This document shows, in pieces, positions 6,647 through 14,872 of a stretch of 19,572 nucleotides of DNA. The stretch is from JAVBQJ01 sp045585875. Its GTDB lineage: Bacteria; Verrucomicrobiota; Lentisphaeria; Victivallales; Victivallaceae. The stretch is taken from assembly GCA_045585875.1 (NCBI GenBank), contig JAZMZH010000206.1, positions 1 to 19,572 of the forward strand. The letters are read 5' to 3'. A program made the position numbers and the translations under genes. Every line of letters begins with the position of its first letter. Positions within the stretch are counted from its first letter, which is position 1. Under the pieces are notes generated by a model. The model ran no database searches and was not told where the DNA came from. It saw only the letters and a program-made list of their open reading frames with translations.

Positions 6647-8686
6647 ATGGGTTTTGACGCTGAAGCCCTGCTGGCCGGTCTGAACGACGCCCAGCGCGCC
6701 GCCGCCACGACTTTTGACGGGCCCCTCCTGGTGCTCGCCGGGGCCGGCACCGGAAAGACCCGGGTGGTCACGGTGCGCATCGCCTGCATGATCGCCGGAG
6801 GCATCGACCCCGGGCATATTCTGGGGATGACATTCACCAACAAGGCCGCCAACGAAATGCGGGAGCGCCTCTCCGGGATGATCGGCGCGGAAGCTGCCGG
6901 GATGGTGACTCTGGGCACGTTTCACAGCTTCTGCATGAGGGTGCTCCGCCGGGAAATCGGCCTTTTGGGGTACATGCCGGGATTCACCATCGCCGACGAG
7001 GCCGATTCCCTGGGCATCGTGAAACAGGCGCTGGGGATCACCGGCTGTGGCTTTGAGGATGTGGACTGTGCGGCCGCGGCGGGATTCATCTCCGGGTGCA
7101 AAAACCGGCGGCTTTTTCCCGATGACGTTGCGGCTGCCGGATCCGGCGCGGGCCGGGAGCGCATGGCGGCGGTGTACGCGGAGTATCAGAGGCTGCTGAA
7201 ATTGCAGAATCTGGTGGATTTCGACGATCTGCTGCTTCTGACGTGGAAGATTTTCAACGACCGCCCGGAGGTGCTGGAGCGTTACCGTCTGCGCTACACT
7301 CATTTGCTGGTGGATGAATACCAGGACACCAACGCGGTGCAGTTCGAACTGGTTTCGGCCCTGGCCGCGCCCCGCAACAATCTCTGCGTGGTCGGCGACG
7401 ACGATCAGAGCATCTACGGATGGCGGGGGGCGGATGTGGGAAACATCCTCGACTTCCCCGACCGATTCCCGGGGACCCGGTGCATCAAACTGGAGCAGAA
7501 CTACCGATCCACCAACAACATCCTGCGCGCCGCCAACGCGGTCATCGGCTCCAAGCGGGCCCGGAACTTCGGCAAGACGCTCTGGTCGGCTCTGGGCGAC
7601 GGCGAGGAGATACGGGTCGCGGTGCTGGACGACGGCGATGCCGAGGCTGAGTTCATAGCCGGGAGCATCCGGGAGATGCGCTATGACAATCCCGGGCTGC
7701 GCTGGTCGGATTTCGCCCTGCTCTACCGCTCCAATCACCTCTCCCGGGTCTTTGAAACGGTGTTCCGCCGTCTGGAGATTCCGGTGCGGATCGTGGGCGG
7801 GCAGGAGTTTTTCAAACGCCGGGAGATTCGGGATGCGGCGGCCTATCTGACTCTGTGCGTGAATCCCGGCAACGATCAGGCGCTGCTGCGGGTCCTCGCC
7901 TCTCCGCCCCGGGGGCTGGGCGAAAAGGCGGTGGAGGTGCTGAAAAGTCTCCGGGCGGGATTTCACAAGCCCATGAGCCTCCTGCTGGGGGATGAGGAAT
8001 TTCTCGGCCGCATGTCCGGACAGGCCGCCCGGTCCGCCGCCTCGCTCGCGGAGATTTTTTCCCGCTGGCGCCGGGAATTTTCAACTCCCGGAAATCTGGC
8101 CGGGCGGATCGACCTCTTCTTGCGCGAAGCCGGCTACATCGACGGACTCCAGCGCATCTACAAGGACGCCGAGGATGTGGTGAAACGCCGGGACAACATC
8201 GGAGAATTCATCTCCGCCGCCAGCGAATTCGAGTCCCGTCAGGGGGAGACGCCCGCGACGCTGGAGGATTTTCTCACCAGCTTCGCCCTGCTTGAGGACA
8301 ATGCCGGAGAGGGGGACGGTCATGACGGCGACGCGGTCATCCTGAGCACGGTTCACGCCGCCAAGGGGCTGGAATTCCCCATCGTCTTTCTCACCGGCAT
8401 GGAAAATGGCGGATTCCCCCACGAGCGGGCCAGAGCCGAGGGTTCTCTGGACGAGGAGCTGCGCCTCTTTTATGTGGCGATCACCCGGGCCAGGGAGCGG
8501 CTGACCATCTCCCGGGCCCGTTCCCGGCTCAATCGGGGCCGCCGGGAGGTGCGGAGACAATCGGACTTTTTGCGCCTGCTGCCCGCGGAGCTGATACACG
8601 AGGGAGGGGCGGACGATTTCATCCGGCCGCCGGACCCGGAGGAGCTCTCCCGGCAGCTGGCCGGCATCATCAATATGCTTCGGTAG
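6647..8686 (+). CDS. UvrD/Rep/PcrA-family 3'-5' DNA helicase
   Basis: A 679-residue superfamily 1A helicase, which unwinds DNA in repair and in replication restart. All signature motifs are present in order: Q motif LNDAQRAAA (12-20), Walker A AGAGTGKT (31-38), TFTNKAA (motif Ia), VDEYQDTN (222-229, Walker B), GDDDQSIYGWRGA (250-262), LEQNYRS (282-288), VHAAKGLEFPIVFLTG (569-584) and YVAITRARERL (609-619). The length is close to Rep and a little short of UvrD and PcrA, because the C-terminus stops shortly after motif VI. It is therefore not safe to choose between uvrD, rep and pcrA. The start fits the family N-terminus, though no clear ribosome site precedes it, so coupling to purO is likely. 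The last 17 bp overlap the convergent transporter gene. Confidence 0.95.
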   Translation: MGFDAEALLAGLNDAQRAAATTFDGPLLVLAGAGTGKTRVVTVRIACMIAGGIDPGHILGMTFTNKAANEMRERLSGMIGAEAAGMVTLGTFHSFCMRVLRREIGLLGYMPGFTIADEADSLGIVKQALGITGCGFEDVDCAAAAGFISGCKNRRLFPDDVAAAGSGAGRERMAAVYAEYQRLLKLQNLVDFDDLLLLTWKIFNDRPEVLERYRLRYTHLLVDEYQDTNAVQFELVSALAAPRNNLCVVGDDDQSIYGWRGADVGNILDFPDRFPGTRCIKLEQNYRSTNNILRAANAVIGSKRARNFGKTLWSALGDGEEIRVAVLDDGDAEAEFIAGSIREMRYDNPGLRWSDFALLYRSNHLSRVFETVFRRLEIPVRIVGGQEFFKRREIRDAAAYLTLCVNPGNDQALLRVLASPPRGLGEKAVEVLKSLRAGFHKPMSLLLGDEEFLGRMSGQAARSAASLAEIFSRWRREFSTPGNLAGRIDLFLREAGYIDGLQRIYKDAEDVVKRRDNIGEFISAASEFESRQGETPATLEDFLTSFALLEDNAGEGDGHDGDAVILSTVHAAKGLEFPIVFLTGMENGGFPHERARAEGSLDEELRLFYVAITRARERLTISRARSRLNRGRREVRRQSDFLRLLPAELIHEGGADDFIRPPDPEELSRQLAGIINMLR

Positions 8687-9959
8687 CGGGGGGCGGGGCG
8701 GGCCGCAATTTCAGAAACACGTAAACCGCGGTCGCGGCTTCACAGGCGGCGATGAAGAACATCACTTCCGTATTGCCCCAGTTCAGCCACGCGCATCCGG
8801 CGATGGCCAGCAGGGTGCCCGCGGCCATATAGAGACTGTTCATGATGTTGTTGGCGGCGATGAGCCGCGCCATCTCCGCGGGGCGTCCCTCTCTCTGGAT
8901 CAGGGTTTGCAGGGGGATGGCGAAAACCCCGCCGGCGAAGGCGATCCCGAAGAGATCCAGGGATATTCTGAGGAAATTCCGGTCGCCGAGCAGTTCCGCC
9001 GCGGTGCGCAATTCCCCGCCCGCCGACGGCGTCGAACAGAGCCAGCCGATGTCGACGGTAAGCGCCATCATCACCAGCAGACAGAAGGGCGCCGGACGGA
9101 GGCTGGGACCGCCGCGCATGAGTTTGCCCACCGCCATCGCTCCGGCGCCCACGCCGATGGAGAAGAGCGCCAGAAAGACCCCGGAGACGCTTTCATCCCC
9201 GCCCAGGGCGTTGCGGACCACGCTGGAGAGCTGCGAAGTGTACAGTCCGGCCGTCATCCAAAAGGACGACAGAGCGCAGATGCAGTGCCATATCCTGCGT
9301 TCGGGGTCGGCTTTTCCGGCGATCCGGAGGACGTCCAGAGTGTCGGACAGGATGTTGCATCCGATTCTGAGGCCGGGATCGGCGCCGGGGGCTTCCGGAA
9401 TGAAGCGGCTGGCCAGCCACCCCGCCGCCGCGATCACGATCAGCAGCAGACCGGCGAGCTCCCGGTGGCCGACCGCCAGCAGGGACCCGGCGATGGAGCC
9501 GGTGAGGATGGCCAGATAAGTGCCTGCCTGGACGATGGCGTTTCCCATGAGCAGTTCGCGCTCCCTGAGATGCTGAGGGAGCAGGGCGTATTTTACCGGT
9601 CCGAAAAAGGCGGACTGGGTCCCCATGGCGAAGAGCAGGATGAGCATCGCCCAGGTCTGGCGGCAGATCACGGCGAAGAATGCCGGGATCATGAGCGCGA
9701 TCTCCATGAGCTTGAAGAATTCCGCCGTCCGGGCCCGGTCGAAACGGTCGGCGATGGCGCCCGCCGTCGCGGAGAAGAGGAAAAACGGCAGCATGAACAG
9801 CCCGATGGCCGCGAACAGCAGACCGTTGAGCGTCTTCTCCGGGTAGTTCAGGGAAAATGTCATGATGCTGACAATGGCGAAACGCAGAAAATTGTCGTTG
9901 AAAGCCCCCAGAAACTGCGTGCAGAAGAGCGGCAGGAAACGGCGCTTCAGAAAAAACAT
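8670..9959 (-). CDS. LplT/Aas-like MFS transporter
   Basis: A 429-residue major facilitator protein with about 12 hydrophobic segments. The N-terminal QFLGAFNDNFLRFAI (15-29) and FFGPVKYALLPQHL (117-130) resemble the lysophospholipid transporter LplT and the transporter half of Aas fusions. GAIADRFDRAR (67-77) is the MFS loop 2-3 signature (GxxxDRxxRR type). By family it may flip lysophospholipids across the inner membrane for re-acylation, but no acyltransferase is fused or adjacent here, so the substrate is uncertain. It starts 18 nt after the DUF1846 gene with a G-rich ribosome site (GGGGGGAG) 8 nt before the ATG, so the two are probably cotranscribed. Its 3' end overlaps the helicase gene tail to tail. 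Confidence 0.85.
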   Translation of the reverse strand: MFFLKRRFLPLFCTQFLGAFNDNFLRFAIVSIMTFSLNYPEKTLNGLLFAAIGLFMLPFFLFSATAGAIADRFDRARTAEFFKLMEIALMIPAFFAVICRQTWAMLILLFAMGTQSAFFGPVKYALLPQHLRERELLMGNAIVQAGTYLAILTGSIAGSLLAVGHRELAGLLLIVIAAAGWLASRFIPEAPGADPGLRIGCNILSDTLDVLRIAGKADPERRIWHCICALSSFWMTAGLYTSQLSSVVRNALGGDESVSGVFLALFSIGVGAGAMAVGKLMRGGPSLRPAPFCLLVMMALTVDIGWLCSTPSAGGELRTAAELLGDRNFLRISLDLFGIAFAGGVFAIPLQTLIQREGRPAEMARLIAANNIMNSLYMAAGTLLAIAGCAWLNWGNTEVMFFIAACEAATAVYVFLKLRPAPPPATEAY

Positions 9960-9977
9960 CTTCCGAACTCCCCCCTG

Positions 9978-11504
9978 TCAGTCCACGAAGAGCTCCGTCC
10001 CCGCGTGATTGGCGTCGCTGGTGAGGTTGATGCCCAGCTTGCGCAATCCGGCCTCGTCTCCCGGGGTGGGAATATGGCTGAGGTGCATTTCGCAGTCGGC
10101 GAGTTCCGAAAGCTTCTTCATGGCCAGCCTCGCCGACGGATTGGAGGGCATGCTCACCGCCAGCGCCACCAGGGTCTCGCTCAGATCCAGGCTGATGCGG
10201 CGGCTCTTGAGCACCTCCTTTTTCAGCTTGCCCACGGAGTCGATGACATCCGGGGCGATGAGGTACAGCTCGTCCGGGAGCTTGGCCAGGTGTTTGATGG
10301 CGTTGAGCACGCAGGAGCTGGCGGCGTGGAGGATCGGCGAATTCTTGCCGGTGATGATGGTGCCGTCGGCCAGCTCCAGGGCCGCGCCGCAGAATACGTT
10401 GTTGTTGCCCTTTCCGGCGGTCTTGGCGGCCGCCACCGCGGCCTCCCGGGCGGGCAGGACCACCCTGCGGGCGGTTTCCTTCACGTCCACCTCGTCCATC
10501 AGCAGCTTGATCCGCTCCAGAGTGGCGATGTCGGTCATTCCCCGGGCGTAATCGCTGTTGTAGCGGAAGTATCTGCGGATGATCTCCTGAATGGCCGCCT
10601 CCCGGACCGCGTCGTCGTCGGTTATGGCAAATCCGGCCCGGTTGACGCCCATGTCCGTGGGCGAACGGTAGAGGCGGTCCGGCGACATGATTTTGGCGCA
10701 GATCCGGCGCACCACCGGGAAGATCTCCACATCCCGGTTGTAGTTGGTGGCCACCTCGCCGGTGGCTTCCAGATGAAACGGGTCCACCATGTTTTTGTCG
10801 CCGATGTCGGCGGTGGCCGCTTCGTAGGCGATGTTCACGGGATGCTTGAGAGGGAGGTTCCAGATCGGAAAGGTCTCGAATTTGGCGTAACCGGCCTGCA
10901 CGCCCCGCTTGTGTTCGTGATAGACCTGGGAGAGGCAGGTGCCCATTTTGCCGGAGGAGGGGCCGGGGCCGGTGACGATGACGATGGGGCGGGTGGTTTC
11001 GATATAGGCGTTTGCCCCGTATCCGGCGTCGCTGACGATGGTGTCCACGTCGGTGGGATAGCCCTGAATGGCCCGGTGGGCGTAAACCGCGAGACCGCGC
11101 CGGGACAGCCTCTTCATGAAATTCTGAACGGCCTTTTGGTCGTCGTAGCGGGTGACGACCACGGAATTCACCATCAGTCCCCAGCTTTTCAGGTGGTCGA
11201 TGATGCGCATGGTGTCGTCGTCGTAGCCGATGCCGAGGTCGGCGCGGACTTTTCGCTGTTCGATGGCGCCGGCGTGGACGCAGATGACGATTTCGGCTTT
11301 GTCTTTGAGTTTCTGCAGGAGCTTGAGTTTCACATCCGGGTCGTAGCCGGGGAGGACCCGGGCGGCGTGGCCGTCCAGGCCCAGCTTGCCGCCGAACTCG
11401 ATGTAAAGCTTGTCGTCGAATTCCGCGGCGCGCTGAAGGATCGCCTCGGATTGCTCGGCCAGGTAGGAATCGTTGTCAAAGGCCTTGATGCGCAGGGGGT
11501 TCAT
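9978..11504 (-). CDS. DUF1846 / UPF0371 family protein
   Basis: A 508-residue soluble protein matching the DUF1846 (UPF0371) family in length and in conserved blocks: KLYIEFGGKLGLDGHAARVL (32-51), GYDPDVKLKLL, RYDDQKAVQNFMKRL, and PIVIVTGPGPSSGKMGTC (173-190). The last resembles a P-loop (GPGPSSGK), suggesting nucleotide or phosphate binding. Related proteins have crystal structures, but no biochemical function is established to my knowledge. The start is secure: AGGAG lies 6 nt before the ATG. The family member is full length and apparently intact. It is followed 18 nt later by the MFS transporter and preceded by a small putative lipoprotein gene with a 25-nt gap, so it lies inside the minus-strand convoy but has its own strong ribosome site. 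Confidence 0.92.
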   Translation of the reverse strand: MNPLRIKAFDNDSYLAEQSEAILQRAAEFDDKLYIEFGGKLGLDGHAARVLPGYDPDVKLKLLQKLKDKAEIVICVHAGAIEQRKVRADLGIGYDDDTMRIIDHLKSWGLMVNSVVVTRYDDQKAVQNFMKRLSRRGLAVYAHRAIQGYPTDVDTIVSDAGYGANAYIETTRPIVIVTGPGPSSGKMGTCLSQVYHEHKRGVQAGYAKFETFPIWNLPLKHPVNIAYEAATADIGDKNMVDPFHLEATGEVATNYNRDVEIFPVVRRICAKIMSPDRLYRSPTDMGVNRAGFAITDDDAVREAAIQEIIRRYFRYNSDYARGMTDIATLERIKLLMDEVDVKETARRVVLPAREAAVAAAKTAGKGNNNVFCGAALELADGTIITGKNSPILHAASSCVLNAIKHLAKLPDELYLIAPDVIDSVGKLKKEVLKSRRISLDLSETLVALAVSMPSNPSARLAMKKLSELADCEMHLSHIPTPGDEAGLRKLGINLTSDANHAGTELFVD

Positions 11505-11529
11505 ATTTTGCTCCTTTAAGGTGAATCGG

Positions 11530-11964
11530 TCAATATTTCAAAACTTCGGCGTCCATGGTGACCGTCTCGCAGCACACGATCCAGAGGCTCCACCAGCCGG
11601 TGAACACATCTTTGCCGTTCATGACGGCCACCCGGTCCCCCCGGAGTCCTTCCCGTCCCCAGGTCTGCAATACCCGCTCGGCGTATTTGGCGTCGGCATA
11701 ATCCCGGAAAAGTTTGTAGGTGCCGCTGTTGGGACGGTTGATGTTTCCGGTGACGACGGGGATGAATCCGAAAAGTTTCCAGCTCTCGATCCGGGTCGAA
11801 AGCAGATGGGTCACCTTTTCGCCGTGTTCGAGATCGGCCACCGCGGAGACATAGCGCTCGGGCGGGGCGGATACCTCCACCGTGCAGCGGGCGCAGCCGC
11901 CGGAGAGGGCGGCGGCGATCAGCAGGATCAGCAGAGCGCGGGGATGGGAAACGAGGTTTTTCAT
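11530..11964 (-). CDS. Small putative lipoprotein of unknown function
   Basis: A 144-residue exported protein. The N-terminus has a basic start, a hydrophobic core (LLILLIAAAL, 11-20) and SGGC (21-24). This resembles a lipoprotein signal, but serine at the -3 position is not canonical, so either a lipoprotein or a cleaved secreted protein is possible. C24 and C27, then a CC pair near residues 131-132, could form disulfides. The body contains aromatic patches such as SWKLFGFIPVVTGN and GWWSLWIV. I do not recognise the family. The start has no strong ribosome site. It lies 25 nt after the membrane glycosyltransferase gene and 25 nt before the DUF1846 gene. Confidence 0.75.
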   Translation of the reverse strand: MKNLVSHPRALLILLIAAALSGGCARCTVEVSAPPERYVSAVADLEHGEKVTHLLSTRIESWKLFGFIPVVTGNINRPNSGTYKLFRDYADAKYAERVLQTWGREGLRGDRVAVMNGKDVFTGWWSLWIVCCETVTMDAEVLKY

Positions 11965-11989
11965 AATGAGACTCTGGGTTTTATGGAGT

Positions 11990-13411
11990 TTATTTTACCT
12001 TGTAAACTTTGTGAAAGGAGTTTTCGTAAACGGCTTCCGGACGGCGCACCAGGTTGAAGCGGTCCATCAGTGCGTTGAGGATCCTGTCGCCTTCGTCGGC
12101 GGCGGTGACGATGAGATCGTTTCGGTAAAGCTGGTGCTCGGGGGTGTTCCACAGGAGGAAATGCGACGGAGTGCCGCCGTAGATCAGAAACGGGAAGCCG
12201 TCGGCGGCGAAGGTGACGAAGACCCGGCTCGCCGGAAATTTCGACTCGAGGAACTCCACCGTGGGCCGGATGGCGAAATCGTCCCGCATGTAGTAGGGCG
12301 CGAACCAGTCATCCTGCCCGCGATCGTCAAAACGGGCTCCGCCGGTGACCGAGGAGAGCTTTTCCGCCAGCATCCTTTCCCCGAAAGACCAGACCAGCGT
12401 GAGCATCAGCAGCACCGTCAGGGCCTTTCCGGCGGCGCGGGCGTGCTTCATCATGCACAGCCGCAGACGCCAGCCCCGCCCCAGCATTATCAGCCAGAGC
12501 GGCCAGAAGGGCAGAAAATTGCGGGGGAAGGGCGGATATTTGCACAGGAGAAAGATCAGCACCGGGATCCAGACCGGCCCCAGATTCATCCATCCGACCG
12601 ACTTCCGGATCCGCCCGAAGGGCAGGAAGAGCACCGCCGGGGCCATGGTGATGAGGAATCCCGCTCCCGCGGCCAGCGCCGCCCGGCGGGAACTCTTCCA
12701 GCACTCGCCCGAAGTCGCCACCTCCAGCAGATTGCCGAAGAGCGGAGCGTAGACCGCCGCGAAAACCGCCGGGATCAGCACCGCCAGCACCCAGAAGCGC
12801 TTCTGCCTCCACCATTCGCCCCGGACCGCCAGACAGACCGCTCCGGCCGCCGGAGCGATGTCGGTGGGGAGGATCAGAAATCCCAGCGCCGACGCGAGGA
12901 CGAATCCGCCCAGATTCCGCCATCCGTGCGCCGGAGAATTCAGGTAGCCGCAGGCGAATTCATAGATGAGCACCGTGGCCAGCAGCCCCCACATATAGCC
13001 CCGGAGCGCGGTGGAGTAGATGGCGAAACACGGCGAAAGGGCGAACCCGCCCAGGATCAGCGCCCAGGCCTTGCGCCCGCCCGCTTCGCGCCAATGCCGG
13101 AAATAGAGGATCCACAGCGCCGCCAGCGCCGGGATCAGACTGAGGAGGCGCAGAAAAATCACGCTTCCCGAAACATCGAGCTTGCGCCACAGCCAGAGCA
13201 GCACCGAATAGCCGATATGGTTGTTGGCCTGATGGTAATTGAAATAGATCCCCGCCGGCGATGTTTCGGACCCGGTGTAAAAGAGCAGGGTCATCGCCTC
13301 GTCAAACCACACATCCCGCCACATGACGCTGAAAAATGAGATCAGCGCCGCTCCGGTGAGCAGCCAGATCGGAAAATCGAAATAGCGGTTGCGGCCGGAG
13401 AGGAGCTTCAT
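11990..13411 (-). CDS. GT-C-type membrane glycosyltransferase-like protein
   Basis: A 473-residue polytopic membrane protein with about ten hydrophobic segments up to about residue 350 and a soluble C-terminal domain (about 355-473). The first outside loop after helix 1 carries WRDVWFDEAMT (31-41). The Asp-Glu pair D37-E38 in this position is the catalytic or metal-binding signature of GT-C glycosyltransferases (ArnT/PMT/GT39-like), which take sugars from polyprenyl-phosphate donors at the outer face of the inner membrane. NNHIGYSVLLWLW (63-75) also fits this family. The acceptor and sugar cannot be told from sequence. The ATG overlaps the stop of the preceding phosphomutase gene (ATGA), so translation is coupled. 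No polyprenyl-sugar synthesis genes are adjacent. Confidence 0.75.
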   Translation of the reverse strand: MKLLSGRNRYFDFPIWLLTGAALISFFSVMWRDVWFDEAMTLLFYTGSETSPAGIYFNYHQANNHIGYSVLLWLWRKLDVSGSVIFLRLLSLIPALAALWILYFRHWREAGGRKAWALILGGFALSPCFAIYSTALRGYMWGLLATVLIYEFACGYLNSPAHGWRNLGGFVLASALGFLILPTDIAPAAGAVCLAVRGEWWRQKRFWVLAVLIPAVFAAVYAPLFGNLLEVATSGECWKSSRRAALAAGAGFLITMAPAVLFLPFGRIRKSVGWMNLGPVWIPVLIFLLCKYPPFPRNFLPFWPLWLIMLGRGWRLRLCMMKHARAAGKALTVLLMLTLVWSFGERMLAEKLSSVTGGARFDDRGQDDWFAPYYMRDDFAIRPTVEFLESKFPASRVFVTFAADGFPFLIYGGTPSHFLLWNTPEHQLYRNDLIVTAADEGDRILNALMDRFNLVRRPEAVYENSFHKVYKVK

Positions 13412-14610
13412 TTTTCATCCAGCCCCATGACCAGACGCATCAGTTCGGCGCCCTGCATCGCGCCGAGGGCTCCTCCGGGGGCGAGGGATTCTCCGTAGGC
13501 GGAGATGCCGTCCGGTTTGATGCCGGGACCGCACACCGCCACCGGCACCGGTTCGGTGGTGTGGATCCGCAATTCCAGAGGCACCGGATGATCGGGCAGG
13601 ACCGCGAAACGCACATCATCCCGGCCGGAGAGCGCCCGCAGCACCGGAGCCACGATACGCGAATCGAAATCCCGCAGCGCCCGCATCTTCAATTCCAGAC
13701 TGCCCTGGTGGGAACACTCGTCGACCGCCTCCACATGGAGATAGACCAGGTCGTTGCGTTCCAGCGCCTTCAGCGCGGCCTGCACTTTTCCCTCGTAGTC
13801 GGTGTCCAGGTAGCCGGTGGCTCCCGGCACGTCGATCACCTCCATCCCGGCGCATTTGCCGATGCCCTTGATGACATCCACCGCGCTGATCACCGCGCCT
13901 CTGCGTCCGTCGAAGAGATCGCTGAAGCGGGGCAGCCGGGGCGCCCGTCCCGGACTCCAGGGCCAGATGTCGGTGGCGGCGCCTCCGGCAGCACGGAGGA
14001 TCTCCCCGGCCCGGGCTCTGAGCCTGTTCACGAAGTCGACGGTGTAACGCGCCTTTTCCGTATCCGCGGCCGGGGTGAGAGGCAGCTCGGCCACCGGAAT
14101 GTCCTGGGAGGCGTCCGGCTTGAAATAATGGATTTCGGAGGAGAATTCCGGCCCCCTGAGCACCAGCAGGTTGCGGTAGCTCACCCCGGAGTGGAACTCC
14201 GCTTTGCCGCTGCCGAGTTCCCGCTGCAGCAGGCCGATCAGACGCCGGGCCTCGTCGGCGGCGATATGGCCTGCGGAGTAATCCCGGAGGACGGCGTCGG
14301 GATAGGAGACCGTCACCAGGTTGCAGCGCCAGGCCACGCAATCCCCGTCCAGGGGGATGCCCTGACTCGCCGCCTCGATGGGGCCGCGGCCGGGGTAGTT
14401 GTGCAGGGGGTCGAGCCCCAGGACCGACATGTTGGCCACATCGGAACTGGTGGGCAGGCCATCCGGCAGGGTTTTGAAGGTGCCGGAAGCGCCGCGGCGC
14501 GCGATTTCGTCCATGGCCGGAGTGCCGCAGGCTTCGATAGGGGTTTTGCCGCCGAGAGCGGCGAGGGGACGGTCAGCCATGCCGTCGCCGAGAAACACAA
14601 CGCTTTTCAA
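13408..14610 (-). CDS. ApgM-family phosphoglycerate mutase / proposed homoserine kinase
   Basis: A 400-residue alkaline-phosphatase-fold metalloenzyme of the archaeal cofactor-independent phosphoglycerate mutase family (COG3635), which includes a branch (TIGR02535) proposed to be homoserine kinase. Likely metal and catalytic residues are D9 (LGDGMAD), S56 (PTSSDVANMS, phosphoryl-accepting Ser), D297 and H301 (EAVDECSHQG), D340-H341 (LPDHPVP) and H350. WPWSPGRAPRLPRF (216-229) is also typical. TTG at 14610 is preferred over GTG at 14625 because GGAGAG lies 7 nt upstream and MKSVVFLGDGMAD matches the family N-terminus exactly; this leaves 1 nt after the xseB stop. Sequence alone does not decide between glycolytic mutase and homoserine kinase, and no threonine-pathway gene is nearby. 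Confidence 0.88.
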   Translation of the reverse strand: MKSVVFLGDGMADRPLAALGGKTPIEACGTPAMDEIARRGASGTFKTLPDGLPTSSDVANMSVLGLDPLHNYPGRGPIEAASQGIPLDGDCVAWRCNLVTVSYPDAVLRDYSAGHIAADEARRLIGLLQRELGSGKAEFHSGVSYRNLLVLRGPEFSSEIHYFKPDASQDIPVAELPLTPAADTEKARYTVDFVNRLRARAGEILRAAGGAATDIWPWSPGRAPRLPRFSDLFDGRRGAVISAVDVIKGIGKCAGMEVIDVPGATGYLDTDYEGKVQAALKALERNDLVYLHVEAVDECSHQGSLELKMRALRDFDSRIVAPVLRALSGRDDVRFAVLPDHPVPLELRIHTTEPVPVAVCGPGIKPDGISAYGESLAPGGALGAMQGAELMRLVMGLDEK

Positions 14611-14611
14611 T

Positions 14612-14872
14612 TTATTTCTCTCCACCGTGTTCGCGGGCGCCGCCTTCGGAGAAATCCCGCCATTGCGGTTCGGCTCCGTCGGCCAGCACTTCGATTTTCT
14701 TTTTCATTTCCTCAAGTTTTTGCCGGGCCGCTTTTTCCAGCTCGCGTCCGCGGGCATAGGCCTCCACCAGCTTTTCCAGCTCCATGTCGCCGCGCTCCAT
14801 GGCGGAGACGATCTTCTCCAGCTCCGCCATGGCGGCCTCGAAGTTCAGATTTTCACAAGGTTTGTCATTCAT
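14612..14872 (-). CDS. xseB: Exonuclease VII small subunit
   Basis: An 86-residue, mostly helical protein of the XseB family. The pattern NFEAAMAELEKIVSAMERGD, followed by LEKLVEAYARGRELEKAARQKLEEMKKKIEVL, reproduces the two-helix hairpin by which several XseB copies wrap each XseA arm of exonuclease VII, a single-strand-specific nuclease in repair. The length matches the family. The ATG overlaps the cdaR stop as ATGA. The partner xseA is not in the window, so it must lie elsewhere. The C-terminal tail (SEGGAREHGGEK) is polar and probably disordered. Its 3' end lies within a few bases of the phosphomutase start, and its last codons supply that gene's ribosome site. Confidence 0.93.
   Translation of the reverse strand: MNDKPCENLNFEAAMAELEKIVSAMERGDMELEKLVEAYARGRELEKAARQKLEEMKKKIEVLADGAEPQWRDFSEGGAREHGGEK

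Noticed and set aside
8907..11519. An 870-codon plus-strand open frame opposite the transporter and DUF1846 genes
   Set aside because: It has the same antisense-shadow character: Gly/His/Asp-rich composition, no motif, no ribosome site, and full overlap with two conserved genes.
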